Program-made: the position numbers and the translations under genes
Part shown: one piece after another, positions 1 through 9,175 of the stretch
How the letters are laid out: every line of letters begins with the position of its first letter
Position numbering within the stretch: the first letter of the stretch is position 1
Assembly: GCF_035917975.1 (NCBI RefSeq)
Contig: NZ_CP109130.1
Location: 6,758,001-6,822,000 of the forward strand
DNA length: 64,000 nucleotides
Reading direction: 5' to 3'
Source: Streptosporangium sp. NBC_01756
GTDB taxonomy: Bacteria; Actinomycetota; Actinomycetes; Streptosporangiales; Streptosporangiaceae
Notes under the pieces: generated by a model
Told to the model about the DNA's origin: nothing
What the model saw: only the letters and a program-made list of their open reading frames with translations
The model's database searches: none

Positions 1-1392
1 GCGCCGACCATCCCCAACCCCGCCCAGCAGATCGACTTCGCCCGGTTCGGCTCCGACGAGCTGCTCGCCTGCTACCTCGCCGAGAGGCGGATCCTCGACC
101 GGATCACCCCCGAGGTGCCCGCCACGACCAACTTTGTGCCGCTGGCCAAGACCCTCGACCTGTTCCAGTGGGCTCCCCACCTGGACGTCGTCAGCTACGA
201 CTCCTACCCCGACCCGTACGACGAGCACGCCGCGCCCAGGGCCGCCCTCTCCTACGACGTGATGCGGTCGCTGCGGGACGGCCAGCCGTACCTGCTCATG
301 GAGCAGGCGCCGAGTGCCGTCAACTGGCGGGCCCGCAACGCGCCCAAACCGCCCGGCGTCATGCGGCTGTGGAGCTGGCAGGCCGTCGCGCACGGCGCCG
401 ACGCGGTGATGTTCTTCCAGTGGCGGCAGTCGCGCGGCGGGGCCGAGAAGTACCACTCGGCGATGGTCCCGCACGGCGGCACCGGTACCCGGACCTTCCG
501 GGAGGTGCGGGAGCTCGGCCGGGAGCTCGCGAGCGTGCCGGAGCTGTTCGGCACACGGTCGCCCCGCGCCGAGGTGGCCGTCGTCCTGGACTGGCAGAGC
601 TGGTGGGGCCTGGAACAGGCCGCCCGTCCCAGCGCCGGCCTTCGTCTCGACGACCTCGTGTTCGCCCACTACCTGCCCCTCCACCAGGACAACGTGGCGT
701 GCGACGTCGTCCGGCCGGGCGGTGACCTGACCGGCTACCGGCTGGTCGTCGTGCCCAACCTCTACATGGCCGGCGAGGAGGAGGCGGCCAACCTCGAACG
801 GTACGTCGAGGGCGGCGGGACACTGCTGATGTCCTTCTTCTCGGGGATCGTCGACCCGTGCGACCGGGTCCACCTCGGCGGTTACCCGGCTCCCTTCCGG
901 CGGATGCTCGGCCTGCGCGTGGAGGAGTTCTGGCCGCTCGACGACGGGGGCACCGTGGAGCTGTCCCAGGGGAGGGGCAGCCTGTGGTCGGAGGAGATCG
1001 CGCTGGAGGGGGCCGAGGCCGTCGAGTCCTTCGCCGCCGGCGAGCTCACCGGCCTGCCCGCCGTCACCCGGCACCGTTTCGGGCTGGGCACCGCCTGGTA
1101 CCTCGGCACCCTCCCCGATCCCGCCACGATGCGCGCGGTGCTGCGCCGCGCCGCGGCGGAGGCGGGCGTCCGGCCCGTCCTGCCCGGCCTGCCCGGCGGC
1201 GTGCAGGCCCGGGTACGGCAGGCGGCCGACGGCACCTCCCGCTACGTGCTGCTCAACCACTCCGCCGCAGCGGTGACCGTACCCCTGCCGGCCCCGATGA
1301 CCGACGACCTCACCGGCGCCGGCCCGTCGGACCACGTACGGCTCGCCCCCCGGGGGGTGGCCCTGCTCCGCCCGGCGGCCGTACCCGCCTGA
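1..1392 (+). CDS. Beta-galactosidase, GH42 family (5' end outside window)
   Basis: The frame is open from base 1, so only the last 463 residues are present. The visible part begins in the (beta/alpha)8 barrel with NPAQQIDFARF and PATTNFV, both typical of glycoside hydrolase family 42. The segment LLMEQAPSAVNW carries the Glu (codon 301-303) expected to be the nucleophile. A trimerisation-like domain follows (VAVVLDWQSWWGLEQ, then RLVVVPNLYM), and then a small C-terminal beta domain that ends LLRPAAVPA. The enzyme should hydrolyse beta-galactosides in the cytoplasm, because GH42 enzymes usually lack signal peptides; the N-terminus is not visible to confirm this. It converges on the next gene across a strong hairpin. 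Family assignment is confident; substrate is not known. Confidence 0.93.
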   Translation, partial: APTIPNPAQQIDFARFGSDELLACYLAERRILDRITPEVPATTNFVPLAKTLDLFQWAPHLDVVSYDSYPDPYDEHAAPRAALSYDVMRSLRDGQPYLLMEQAPSAVNWRARNAPKPPGVMRLWSWQAVAHGADAVMFFQWRQSRGGAEKYHSAMVPHGGTGTRTFREVRELGRELASVPELFGTRSPRAEVAVVLDWQSWWGLEQAARPSAGLRLDDLVFAHYLPLHQDNVACDVVRPGGDLTGYRLVVVPNLYMAGEEEAANLERYVEGGGTLLMSFFSGIVDPCDRVHLGGYPAPFRRMLGLRVEEFWPLDDGGTVELSQGRGSLWSEEIALEGAEAVESFAAGELTGLPAVTRHRFGLGTAWYLGTLPDPATMRAVLRRAAAEAGVRPVLPGLPGGVQARVRQAADGTSRYVLLNHSAAAVTVPLPAPMTDDLTGAGPSDHVRLAPRGVALLRPAAVPA

Positions 1393-1453
1393 CGGAGACC
1401 TCGCGGCGGGAGCGGCCGGAGCGGCGGACTTGGACTCCGGTGGTCCGCGCCGG

Positions 1454-1479
1454 CGCTGAGCCGTACCTGCGGCTCAGCG
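1454..1479. terminator. Bidirectional stem-loop between convergent genes
   Basis: Perfect 10-bp inverted repeat (CGCTGAGCCG / CGGCTCAGCG) with a 6-nt loop. It lies just after the GH42 stop and includes the stop codon of the convergent glycosyltransferase. There is no U-tract, as is common for actinomycete terminators. Confidence 0.6.
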
Positions 1480-2433
1480 TCCGGTGGCCCGGCCGAGCAC
1501 GCGATCCCAGTCGGACAGGAAGCGGCCGAGGCCGTAGCGGGCGAGCGCGGCGGTCCGGGCGGCCTTCCCGCACTGCCGGGCCCGGGCCGGGTCGGTGACG
1601 AAGCCCCGCAGCGCGTCGGTGAGGGTGGCGACGCGGGTCGAGATCACCCCCGCCTCCGGCGGCACCGCCTCCACGGCCTCGGTGGTGGCCAGCGCCACGA
1701 CGGGCATGCCGAGCAGCATGGCCTCGATCAGGGAGGGCCCGAGCGAGGTCCACCGGTAGGGGTGCAGGTAGACCCGCCGACGGGCGAGTTCGGCGTGCAG
1801 CTTCTCCCGCGGCAGGTCCTCGAAGGTCCCGAACGGGAAGCGGAGCCGGTACGGCAGGCCGGTGACCTTCAGGCCGAAGACGTCGAGCGGGGCCGCGGCG
1901 GCGAACCTCGGGAGCAGGTCCGTTCCGGTGACCCGGGCGCGCCGGATCGGATCGTCGACGACGGCGCCGGCACGCGGGAGCTCACCCGTGTAGTGGTGGC
2001 CGGGGTCGACGACGCCGTGCTCGACCACCTCGGTGGGGGCCCTGCCGGAGTCCCAGAACAGGTCGTTGAAATGGGTCACGTGGACCAACGGGATGTCGTC
2101 ACGGCCGGCCAGCGGGTGCCGGGTGCCGGGTGCGTTCCCCACCGGAGCGTCGTGCTCGACGTAGACGGCCGGCACGTCCCGGCCTGGCCGGCGGCACAGC
2201 CAGCGCCGGACGAGGTCCAGCTCGCGGGGGCGCTGCAGGACGACCAGGTCGACGTCCTCGCCGCGGAGCCGGTTCCACGGCACCTCGCGCACGGTGGCGG
2301 GCCAGGGGGAGGCCCGCGGGCGGCCGCGTCCGTCGGGGCCGCGGTCCGGGACGAGGGGGACGAGATAGTCGTGGGCGCCCCGGACGAACGCCGTCGTCCA
2401 GCGTTCGTGGACGTGCCAGAGCAGGATTCTCAT
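1474..2433 (-). CDS. Glycosyltransferase, GT-B (group 1) type
   Basis: 319 residues. The N-terminus MRILLWHVHERWTTAFVRG and the C-terminal half (VYLHPYRWTSLGPSLIEAMLLGMPVVALATTEA) match the nucleotide-sugar-binding domain of GT4-like enzymes. The SLIEAMLLGMPVVA stretch corresponds to the conserved E-x7-E region, although the spacing of the acidic residues is not canonical. No signal peptide or membrane segment is visible, so it is probably cytoplasmic. It is divergent from a short gene cluster (carbamoyltransferase stub, GT9, epimerase) that commonly accompanies this type of glycosyltransferase in actinomycetes. That suggests a shared role in making a secreted or cell-surface glycan. Donor and acceptor are unknown. 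Confidence 0.85.
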   Translation of the reverse strand: MRILLWHVHERWTTAFVRGAHDYLVPLVPDRGPDGRGRPRASPWPATVREVPWNRLRGEDVDLVVLQRPRELDLVRRWLCRRPGRDVPAVYVEHDAPVGNAPGTRHPLAGRDDIPLVHVTHFNDLFWDSGRAPTEVVEHGVVDPGHHYTGELPRAGAVVDDPIRRARVTGTDLLPRFAAAAPLDVFGLKVTGLPYRLRFPFGTFEDLPREKLHAELARRRVYLHPYRWTSLGPSLIEAMLLGMPVVALATTEAVEAVPPEAGVISTRVATLTDALRGFVTDPARARQCGKAARTAALARYGLGRFLSDWDRVLGRATGR

Positions 2434-2754
2434 GGACGGGTCCCGGCGTCCGGACGGGCTCCCGGCACGGGCTCCATCCGGACGGTGCCGTGGTCGCGGG
2501 GAACATCCGCGATCGGGGCGCCGGCACGGTCGGGCAGGACGGCGGCTGGAGGTCTACGGCTCGGCACGGGCGTCTCCGGGGTGTTCTCGGTAACGGGTTC
2601 GGTACGCGGCGGGCCGATAGAAAAAAGCCCCCAAAAAACTACAGAAAGTGACATATGCAGATATGCAGGTCTCTTACCTGGACTTTTCCCCGTTCCTTCG
2701 TTTTGAGAAGCGCTCCGCTCGGTAGTTAACCAGTTACACACGAGAGGCGAATCC
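2434..2754. promoter_or_regulatory. AT-rich divergent intergenic region with tandem octamer
   Basis: 321 bp between divergent genes. The right half is unusually AT-rich for this genome (bases 2620-2720). It holds a tandem direct repeat of ATATGCAG at 2653-2660 and 2661-2668. A Shine-Dalgarno-like GAGAGG sits 7 nt before the ATG at 2755. No gene is seen; it probably contains both promoters. Confidence 0.45.
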
Positions 2755-2895
2755 ATGAGATTTCTCGGGATAAACGCGATCTTCCATGACCCGGCGGCGG
2801 TGCTCGTCGTCCACGGGGACCAGGGGAAGCCACGCGCCGCCTATGCCCGCCGCGCCCCGGTTGTCCCGGCCGTGACGATCCGGAAGCCGTCATGA
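2755..2895 (+). pseudogene. Carbamoyltransferase (NodU/CmcH family) N-terminal stub
   Basis: A 46-codon ORF too short to be a working enzyme. Its first ~21 residues, MRFLGINAIFHDPAAVLVVH, are the characteristic start of NodU/CmcH-type O-carbamoyltransferases, which are normally over 500 residues. After HGDQGKPR the sequence no longer resembles the family and soon stops. The start codon keeps a good ribosome binding site (GAGAGG at 2742-2747). The stop overlaps the next start as ATGA (2892-2895), so the stub could still couple ribosomes into the glycosyltransferase gene. Read as an internal deletion that removed nearly all of the carbamoyltransferase. A short leader peptide retained for coupling is an alternative use of what remains. 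Confidence 0.75.
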
Positions 2896-3842
2896 GCCCC
2901 GGCGGGGGCCCGGCCGGGGAGGCGCCGGTCATGATGGTGCTGCGCGGCCCCGGCCTCGGTGGCCTCCTCACCGCGGTCCCGGCGCTGCGCGCCCTGCGGC
3001 GCGCCCACCCCGAGCACCGGATCGTGCTGGCCGCGCCCGCCTCGCTGGCCGGTCTGCTGCCGCTGATCGGCGCGGTGGACGAGCTGCTGGACGTGGCGGG
3101 GCCGGGCCCGCTGCCGCCCGTCCCGTCTCCTGACATCGCGGTCAACCTGCACGACGGGAGCCCGCAGAGCATCGCCGCGCTGCGCCGTACCCACCCGGGA
3201 CGGCTGCTCACGCACGCCCACCCCGGCTTCCCCGACGTGCCGGGACCGTCATGGAGCCAGGACGCGCACGAGGTCCGGCGCTGGTGCGACCTCCTCGGCT
3301 GGTACGGCATCGCCGCGGACCCGGCCGATCTGGCGCTGAAGGTCCCGCTGCCCGGAGAGCCCGCACCGGTCGTCGTCCACCCCGGAGCCGCCGGCCCGGC
3401 CAGGCGCTGGCCGCCGGAGCGGTTCGCGCTGGTGTCCTTCGTGCTGCGGCAGGCCGGTCACGACGTGGTGATCACCGGGAGCGCCGGGGGGCGGGCACTC
3501 GCCGAGCACGTGGCCTCCCTCGCCTGCCTGCCGGAGACGTCCGTGCTCGCCGGCCGCACCGACCTGGGCGAACTGGCCGCGCTGGTCGCGCGGGCCCGGC
3601 TGGTCATCTGCGGCGACACCGGCGTGGCCCGGCTGGCCACCGCGCTCGCCACCCCCTCCGTGGTGCTGTTCGGGCCCGTCTCGCCCGCTCGATGGGGACC
3701 GCCCCCCGGATCGCACGTTTCCCTGTGGGCGGGACGCTCCGGCGACCTCTACGGGAACCTGCCCGATGAGGGCCTGCTGGAGATCGGCGTCCGGGATGTC
3801 CTCGGCGCCGCCGTCAATCTGCTGGAGGTAAGGGCCCGATGA
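2892..3842 (+). CDS. Glycosyltransferase family 9 (heptosyltransferase-like)
   Basis: 316 residues. The N-terminus [37 protein letters not shown] is the classic first Rossmann unit of GT9 enzymes. The C-terminal half has [20 protein letters not shown], then [35 protein letters not shown], matching the ADP-heptose/nucleotide-sugar site of this family. It is cytoplasmic or membrane-associated by inference. The ATG overlaps the stop of the carbamoyltransferase stub by 4 bp, and its own stop overlaps the next gene's start by 4 bp, so translational coupling through the three-gene unit is likely. The sugar donor cannot be told from sequence. In actinomycetes such genes sit with carbamoyltransferases in glycan clusters. 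Confidence 0.88.
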   Translation: MSPGGGPAGEAPVMMVLRGPGLGGLLTAVPALRALRRAHPEHRIVLAAPASLAGLLPLIGAVDELLDVAGPGPLPPVPSPDIAVNLHDGSPQSIAALRRTHPGRLLTHAHPGFPDVPGPSWSQDAHEVRRWCDLLGWYGIAADPADLALKVPLPGEPAPVVVHPGAAGPARRWPPERFALVSFVLRQAGHDVVITGSAGGRALAEHVASLACLPETSVLAGRTDLGELAALVARARLVICGDTGVARLATALATPSVVLFGPVSPARWGPPPGSHVSLWAGRSGDLYGNLPDEGLLEIGVRDVLGAAVNLLEVRAR

Positions 3843-4804
3843 ACATGCGGCGGGTGGTGGTGACCGGCGGAGCCGGTCTCCTGGGGTCGTATCTGTGTGA
3901 ACGCCTTCTCGCGGAGGGGGCGGGCGTGATCTGCATGGACAACTTCCTGACCGGCTCGCCGCGCAATGTCGAGCAGCTGATGGGCCGGGCCGCGTTCCGC
4001 CTGGTGGAGTGCGACCTCACGGGATTCGTCCATGTCCCCGGCGACGTCGACCTGGTGCTCCACTTCGCCTCGGCGGCCTCTCCGGCCGACTACCTGCGCT
4101 ACCCGATAGAGACGCTCAAGGTGGGCAGCATCGGCACGCTGCACGCCCTCGGGCTGGCCAGGGAGAAGGGCGCCCGCTTCGTGCTGGCCTCCACCAGCGA
4201 GGTGTACGGCGACCCGCTGGAGCACCCGCAGCGGGAGGGCTACTGGGGCAACGTCAACCCGGTGGGGCCGCGGAGCGTGTACGACGAGGCCAAGCGGTTC
4301 GCCGAGTCGCTGACGACGGCCTATCGCAACTCCCACGGGACCGACACCGCGATCGTGCGGATCTTCAACACCTACGGGCCGAGGATGCGGCCCCACGACG
4401 GCAGGGCCATCCCCACCTTCATCCGCCAGGCCCTGCGCGGCGAGCCGATCACCGTGACCGGCGACGGCGGGCAGACCCGGTCCATCTGCTACGTGGACGA
4501 CACGGTCGAAGGGGTCCTCGCCCTCGCCGGCAGCGACTTCGCGGGCCCGGTCAACATCGGCAACCCGGTCGAGCTGACCATGCTCGCCCTCGCGGAGACG
4601 ATCCGCGAGCTGACCGGCTCGGACTCGCCGATCCACTTCGTCGACCGGCCCGCCGAGGACCCGGAGGTCCGGTGTCCGGACATCTCCCTGGCCGCCTCCC
4701 GGCTGGGGTGGGCGCCGAAGGTGGACATCGTCGACGGGCTGAGCCGTACCATCTCCTGGTTCGCCGAGGAGCTGCGCGAGCCGGAGGAACTCCTCCGGCA
4801 CTAG
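3839..4804 (+). CDS. NAD-dependent sugar epimerase/dehydratase, UDP-glucuronate decarboxylase-like
   Basis: 321 residues, extended SDR fold. The NAD-binding GGAGLLGS lies near residues 10-17. The catalytic YDEAK (Tyr-x3-Lys) follows [15 protein letters not shown], and the downstream [28 protein letters not shown] with [17 protein letters not shown] is very like UDP-glucuronic acid decarboxylases (UDP-xylose synthases). It would supply an activated sugar to the two nearby glycosyltransferases. It begins inside the preceding gene (ATGA overlap), forming a coupled unit. The exact reaction (epimerase or decarboxylase) is inferred from motif similarity. Confidence 0.85.
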   Translation: MNMRRVVVTGGAGLLGSYLCERLLAEGAGVICMDNFLTGSPRNVEQLMGRAAFRLVECDLTGFVHVPGDVDLVLHFASAASPADYLRYPIETLKVGSIGTLHALGLAREKGARFVLASTSEVYGDPLEHPQREGYWGNVNPVGPRSVYDEAKRFAESLTTAYRNSHGTDTAIVRIFNTYGPRMRPHDGRAIPTFIRQALRGEPITVTGDGGQTRSICYVDDTVEGVLALAGSDFAGPVNIGNPVELTMLALAETIRELTGSDSPIHFVDRPAEDPEVRCPDISLAASRLGWAPKVDIVDGLSRTISWFAEELREPEELLRH

Positions 4805-4830
4805 CATCCGATCGTCTGCGGGTCCTCGGA

Positions 4831-4924
4831 CTTCTCCGGGCTCGGCGGCCGTCGGGCGGGCCGGTCCTCCTGTCCGGGTGACACCGGCCTGCCGCCGGCC
4901 CGCCGCCGGTCGGCACCGGAGAAG
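4831..4924. terminator. Large nested stem-loop between convergent operons
   Basis: Outer arms CTTCTCCGG (4831-4839) and CCGGAGAAG (4916-4924) are perfectly complementary. Inside are further GC arms (GGCGGGCCGG with CCGGCCCGCC). It separates the glycan cluster from the convergent glutamate-uptake operon and is a good bidirectional terminator candidate. Confidence 0.6.
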
Positions 4925-4937
4925 CGCGGGGGCGCGA

Positions 4938-5810
4938 CTACAGTGCTTCGACCAGCTGGGGCTCGGCGGCCGCGGGCTTGGCGTCGTCTCCCTGACGGGC
5001 TCGCCTGCCGCTGTTCTCGTGCAGCCAGTGGGCGAACTTGTCGAGCGCGACGTTGATGGCGATGAAGATGACGGCGATGAGGATGGCGGCGGGGATGACG
5101 TTGGAGAAGTTCGCGGCGATGCCGTTGAGACCCCGGTCCACCAGCTCGTCGTAGCCGACGATGAACCCGAGTGCGGAGTCCTTGAGCAGCACCACGCACT
5201 GGCTGACGATCGCGGGCATCATGGTGCGGACGGCCTGGGGGAGCAGGACGAGCCGCATGACCTGGCTCTTGCGCATGCCCAGCGCGTAGGCGGCCTCCGC
5301 CTGGCCCTTGGGCAGGTTGTGCACGCCGGACCTGACGATCTCGGCGATCACCGAGCCGTTGTAGAGCGTGAGCCCGAAGACGACGGCGGTGAACGCGGAG
5401 ACGCTCGTCCCGATGAGCACGAACGAGCCGAAGAACGCGAAGAAGATGAGCAGCAGCAGCGGGACGGCGCGGAAGAACTCCACGATCACGGCGGCGGGCA
5501 CCCTGAGCCAGCGGTGCTCGGACATCCGGGCGGCCGCGAAGACGAACCCGAAGACGGTGGCGAGGAAGATCCCCGCGACGGCGGCCTTCAGCGTGCCGAA
5601 CAGGCCGGGCAGGATGAACGTGCTCCACACGTCGGGGCGGATCAGCGGTGACCACTTCTCCGCCGCCCACTGCTCGTTCGCGTCGAACCTGACGTAGACG
5701 AGGACGGCGACGGCGATCAGGACCACGGTCGCGGCCGCGGCCAGCATCCGGTTGCGGCGGACGCTGCGCGGGCCCGGGGGCTCGTAGAGGTTGCCGGGGG
5801 CCGCGCTCAT
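4938..5810 (-). CDS. gluD: Glutamate ABC transporter permease
   Basis: 290 residues. A cytoplasmic N-terminus (GNLYEPPGPRSVRRN) is followed by several membrane segments and the His/Glu/Gln permease signature VRSGVHNLPKGQAEAAYALGMRKSQ (EAA loop), which docks on the ATPase. The C-terminal tail is charged. The start chosen is ATG at 5808-5810, overlapping the stop of gluC (ATGA). An upstream extension in the same frame would only run antisense through gluC. It pairs with gluC to form the membrane channel of a polar amino acid importer, most likely for glutamate by gene order (gluABCD). Last gene of the operon. Confidence 0.92.
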   Translation of the reverse strand: MSAAPGNLYEPPGPRSVRRNRMLAAAATVVLIAVAVLVYVRFDANEQWAAEKWSPLIRPDVWSTFILPGLFGTLKAAVAGIFLATVFGFVFAAARMSEHRWLRVPAAVIVEFFRAVPLLLLIFFAFFGSFVLIGTSVSAFTAVVFGLTLYNGSVIAEIVRSGVHNLPKGQAEAAYALGMRKSQVMRLVLLPQAVRTMMPAIVSQCVVLLKDSALGFIVGYDELVDRGLNGIAANFSNVIPAAILIAVIFIAINVALDKFAHWLHENSGRRARQGDDAKPAAAEPQLVEAL

Positions 5811-6475
5811 CGGGCCACCGCCAGACGGCGTGACAGCCAGCCGAAGAACAGCCCGGTGGGCAGGCAGAGCAGGACGAATCCGGCAGCGAATCCGAAGAAG
5901 ATCTGAATCACCTGGTCTCCGTACACCTCGATCATCTCCCGCATCCGCACGGATGCCTCGGCCACCCCGACCACGAGGGCGATGGTGGTGTTCTTGGTCA
6001 GCGCGATCAGGATGCTGCCCAGCGGCACGACGACGGCCCGGAACGCCTGGGGCAGGATGATCAGGCGCAGGGTCTGCTGGAAGGTGAGCCCGATCGAGCG
6101 GGCGGCCTCGGCCTGGCCGACCGGCACGGTGTTGATGCCGGAGCGCAGCGCCTCGCACACGAAGGCGGAGGTGTAGGCGGTCAGCCCGATCACGGCGAGC
6201 CAGAAGTTGTTCACGTTGATGTCGTCGGAGAACTCGACACCGAGGTTCGCGCCCACGCCCAGGCCGGTGAACAGGAGTACGAGCGTCAGCGGGGTGTTGC
6301 GGGCCACGGTGACGTACCCGCCGGCGGCGTTGCGCAGGACCGACAGCGGCGAGACGCGCATCGCGGCCAACAGGGTGCCGAGCACGAGCGAGCCGACGGT
6401 GCTGACCGCGGTGAGCCGTACGGTCATCCAGAAGGCCAGGAGGATGGTGTCTCGCTCGAGGATCAGTGCGTTCAT
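5807..6475 (-). CDS. gluC: Glutamate ABC transporter permease
   Basis: 222 residues, about five hydrophobic segments. The EAA-loop motif is LRSGINTVPVGQAEAARSIGLTFQQTLRLIILPQA, canonical for the HisM/GlnP permease family. It is the partner of gluD and overlaps it by 4 bp, indicating translational coupling and equal stoichiometry. It lies 72 bp downstream of the binding-protein gene. Confident as an amino acid permease; glutamate specificity is inferred from the four-gene order. Confidence 0.92.
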   Translation of the reverse strand: MNALILERDTILLAFWMTVRLTAVSTVGSLVLGTLLAAMRVSPLSVLRNAAGGYVTVARNTPLTLVLLFTGLGVGANLGVEFSDDINVNNFWLAVIGLTAYTSAFVCEALRSGINTVPVGQAEAARSIGLTFQQTLRLIILPQAFRAVVVPLGSILIALTKNTTIALVVGVAEASVRMREMIEVYGDQVIQIFFGFAAGFVLLCLPTGLFFGWLSRRLAVAR

Positions 6476-6547
6476 GGGTACCTCAAGTCCGGTCGAGGTA
6501 CGGCGGGCACCGGACAGGATGCGGCGCCCGCCGTACGGGGAGGGGGG

Positions 6548-7378
6548 TCAGTACCTCTCGAGCTTCGGCACCTCGGGGGCGGCGAAGCCGGCGGCGCCGA
6601 AGTTGGCGTCGATCGCCTTCTTCCAGCTCCCGTCGGCGAACATCTTGGTCAGCGCCTCGTTGATGGCGTCACGGCCCTGCTTGTCGTCCTTCTTGAGGCC
6701 GATGCCGTACTTCTCGGTGCTGAACGGCTTGCCGGCCACCTTGAGCTTGCCGGTGTGCTGGGCGGCGTAGCCGGCGAGGATCACGTTGTCGGTGGTGAGG
6801 GCGTCGAGCTGGCCGCCGAGCACCCGGTCCACGCACGCGGAGTAGGCCCGCTCCTCCTGGAGCTGGACCTCCTTGGCGTAGGCGTCCTTGACCTTCTGCG
6901 CGGAGGTCGAGCCGGCGACGGAGCACAGCTTCTTGCCGTTGAGCGCCTCGGGCCCGGTCAGCGTGCTGTCGTCGGCACGGACGAGCAGGTCCTGCCCGGC
7001 GACGAAGTACGGCCCGGCGAAGGAGATCTTCTGCTTGCGGGCGTCGGTGATGGAGTAGGTCGCCACCACCATGTCGACCTGGCCCTGCTCGATGAACGCC
7101 TCGCGGTTGGCCGAGACGGTCTCCTTGAAAGTGATGTCGGCGGCGTCGACGCCGAGGGCCTTGGCGACGTACTTGGCGACCTCGATGTCGAAGCCCGCGA
7201 AGGTGCCGTCGGGCGTGCGCAGGCCGAGGCCGGGCTGGTCGGCCTTGACGCCGATGACGAGCTTCTTCTCGTTCTTCGCCTTGTCCACGATGGAGGCGGA
7301 GGCGTCGTCGCCGCCGCACGCGGAGGTCAGGGTGACGAGGGCCAGGGCGAACGCGGTGACGATGGATCGTCTGAACAT
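6548..7378 (-). CDS. gluB: Glutamate-binding lipoprotein of ABC transporter
   Basis: 276 residues, a family-3 solute-binding protein. MFRRSIVTAFALALVTLTSACGGD is a lipoprotein signal with the lipobox ending in Cys, so the mature protein is anchored on the outer face of the membrane. The body carries LVIGVKADQPGLGLRTPDGTFAGFDIEVAKYVAKAL and VDMVVATYSITDARKQKISFAGPYF, the classic PBPb ligand pocket. The start is set at 7378 because AGAAGG sits 6 nt upstream; an in-frame ATG two codons earlier lacks that spacing. It delivers ligand to GluCD. A paralogue lies upstream in the same operon. Confidence 0.92.
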   Translation of the reverse strand: MFRRSIVTAFALALVTLTSACGGDDASASIVDKAKNEKKLVIGVKADQPGLGLRTPDGTFAGFDIEVAKYVAKALGVDAADITFKETVSANREAFIEQGQVDMVVATYSITDARKQKISFAGPYFVAGQDLLVRADDSTLTGPEALNGKKLCSVAGSTSAQKVKDAYAKEVQLQEERAYSACVDRVLGGQLDALTTDNVILAGYAAQHTGKLKVAGKPFSTEKYGIGLKKDDKQGRDAINEALTKMFADGSWKKAIDANFGAAGFAAPEVPKLERY

Positions 7379-7395
7379 GGTCATCCTTCTGGGGG

Positions 7396-8175
7396 TCAGT
7401 GACTGAGGATCTTGGCGAGGAAGGACTGGGCGCGCTCGCTGCGCGGAGCGGTGAAGAAGTGGTCGGGGGTGTTCTCCTCGACGATCTGGCCGTCGGCCAT
7501 GAACACGACCCGGTCGGCGGCGCGGCGGGCGAAGCCCATCTCGTGGGTGACCACCAGCATCGTCATGCCGTCGCCGGCGAGCGCCGTCATCACGTCGAGC
7601 ACCTCGTTGACCATCTCGGGGTCGAGCGCGGAGGTGGGTTCGTCGAAGAGGATCACCTTGGGGTCCATGGCCAGCGAACGGGCGATGGCGACGCGTTGCT
7701 GCTGCCCGCCGGACAGCTGCGCCGGATACTTGCCGGCCTGGTTGCCGATGCCCACCCGGTCGAGCAGTTCGCGGCCCCGCCGCTCGGCCGCGTCCTTGCT
7801 CTTCCCGAGCACGGTGACCGGTCCGAGCGTGACGTTCTCCAGGACCGTCTTGTGGGCGAAGAGGTTGAAGTTCTGGAACACCATGCCGACGTCGGCGCGG
7901 AGCCGGGCGAGCTGCCGTCCCTCGGCGGGCAGCGGGGTGCCGTCGATGGTGATGGCACCCGAGTCGATGCTCTCCAGCCGGTTGATCGCGCGGCACAGGG
8001 TGGACTTGCCCGACCCGGACGGCCCGATGATCACGATCACTTCGCCGCGCCGGACGCTCAGGTCGATGTCCTGAAGCACGTGCAGCTCGCCGTAATGCTT
8101 GTTGACCTTGTCCAGCACCACCAGCGGCGCCTCCGCGGAGGCAGGCTCCTCGGTGGCCACCCCGTGTACGGTCAT
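7396..8175 (-). CDS. gluA: Glutamate ABC transporter ATP-binding protein
   Basis: 259 residues. Walker [12 protein letters not shown]-loop [20 protein letters not shown], signature [16 protein letters not shown], Walker [14 protein letters not shown] and the switch His in VVTHEMGF are all present, so it should be an active ATPase. The start is taken as ATG at 8173-8175, with GGAG 7 nt upstream; a GTG two codons earlier would be too close to that site. It is followed 17 bp later by gluB. It energises the GluCD permease from the cytoplasmic side. Confidence 0.93.
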   Translation of the reverse strand: MTVHGVATEEPASAEAPLVVLDKVNKHYGELHVLQDIDLSVRRGEVIVIIGPSGSGKSTLCRAINRLESIDSGAITIDGTPLPAEGRQLARLRADVGMVFQNFNLFAHKTVLENVTLGPVTVLGKSKDAAERRGRELLDRVGIGNQAGKYPAQLSGGQQQRVAIARSLAMDPKVILFDEPTSALDPEMVNEVLDVMTALAGDGMTMLVVTHEMGFARRAADRVVFMADGQIVEENTPDHFFTAPRSERAQSFLAKILSH

Positions 8176-8323
8176 CGTCACGCTCCTTCAATCCGGCGAT
8201 CAACTGTCCGCAGGCCGCACCGGACCGTCGGATCGTCGGATCATCGGGTGGAAGGCGCGTCGAGCGGCGTTGGCGTAACGGTAGAAGCCGCTTGTGTCAC
8301 GAAAGGTGTTGTGCGCGTTTTGC

Positions 8324-9175
8324 TCAGTGCCGGTCGGATGCGGGCTTGGCCTGTCCGGCGGCGGCGCCCGCGACGCCGATGGTGTCCCGGAAGGCGCGGT
8401 CCCACCGGCCGTCGCGCAGGTAGCCCGCGATCAGCCCGTCGAGATAGCCGCGGAAGGCGTCGTCGTCGTGGCGGACGCCCATGCCGTACGGCTCCCTGCC
8501 GAACGGCTTGCCCAGCAGCCGCACCTGCTCCGGGTGCTGGAGCATCAGCCCAAGCAGGATCGTGTCGTCGGTGCTGATCGCGTCGATCCGCCCGGTGATC
8601 AGGGCGGTCACGCACTCCATGTAGGTGTCGACGATCTCGAGCTCGGCGCGGGGGACGGTGGACCGCAGCCGGTCCACCGAGGTGGAGCCCCTGGCCGTGC
8701 ACACCTTCTTGCCGCCCATGTCCGCCGGTTCCTGGACGGCCGTGTCGTCGGCACGGACCAGCACGTCCTGCCCGGCGTAGTAGTAGGGGTCGGTGAAGCC
8801 GACCAACCTGCGCCGCGCGGGGGTGATCGAGTACGTCGCGAGGACGACGTCGACCACGCCGCGCTGCAGGAAGTCCTCGCGGTTGCGGGGGATGGTCTCG
8901 ATGAAGCGGATGTTGCTCTCACTGCCGGTGAGGTCTTTGGCGACGAGCCGGGCGATCTCCGCGTCGAATCCGGTGATCCGCCCGGTGGCCGGGTCCTTGT
9001 AGCCGAACAGCGGATGGTCGAACTTGATGCCCACGGTGAGGACGCCGCGCTGCCGGATGAGGGCCATGGTGGAGCCGTCGGGGAACGCCGAGTGCTGCGA
9101 GGGCGAGCCGGACACGCCGCAGCCGGCGAGCGCCAGCCAGATCAGCGCGGCGAGCGCCGCCCTGAAGGCGGTCAC
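8324..9175 (-). CDS. Second polar amino acid (glutamate-like) binding lipoprotein
   Basis: 283 residues. The N-terminus MTAFRAALAALIWLALAGCGVSGSPS has a lipobox LAGC. The mature region (VLTVGIKFDHPLFGYKDPATGRITGFDAEIARLVAKDL, VDVVLATYSITPARRRLVGFTDPYYYAGQDVLVRADD, GRIDAISTDDTILLG) is a clear paralogue of the downstream gluB. Its start overlaps the stop of the response regulator gene (ATGA), so it is co-translated with a regulator rather than with the permeases. Two roles are possible: an alternative substrate-binding subunit for GluCD, or a periplasmic sensor that presents glutamate to the divergently encoded kinase. The second is inferred only from the coupling. Confidence 0.85.
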   Translation of the reverse strand: MTAFRAALAALIWLALAGCGVSGSPSQHSAFPDGSTMALIRQRGVLTVGIKFDHPLFGYKDPATGRITGFDAEIARLVAKDLTGSESNIRFIETIPRNREDFLQRGVVDVVLATYSITPARRRLVGFTDPYYYAGQDVLVRADDTAVQEPADMGGKKVCTARGSTSVDRLRSTVPRAELEIVDTYMECVTALITGRIDAISTDDTILLGLMLQHPEQVRLLGKPFGREPYGMGVRHDDDAFRGYLDGLIAGYLRDGRWDRAFRDTIGVAGAAAGQAKPASDRH

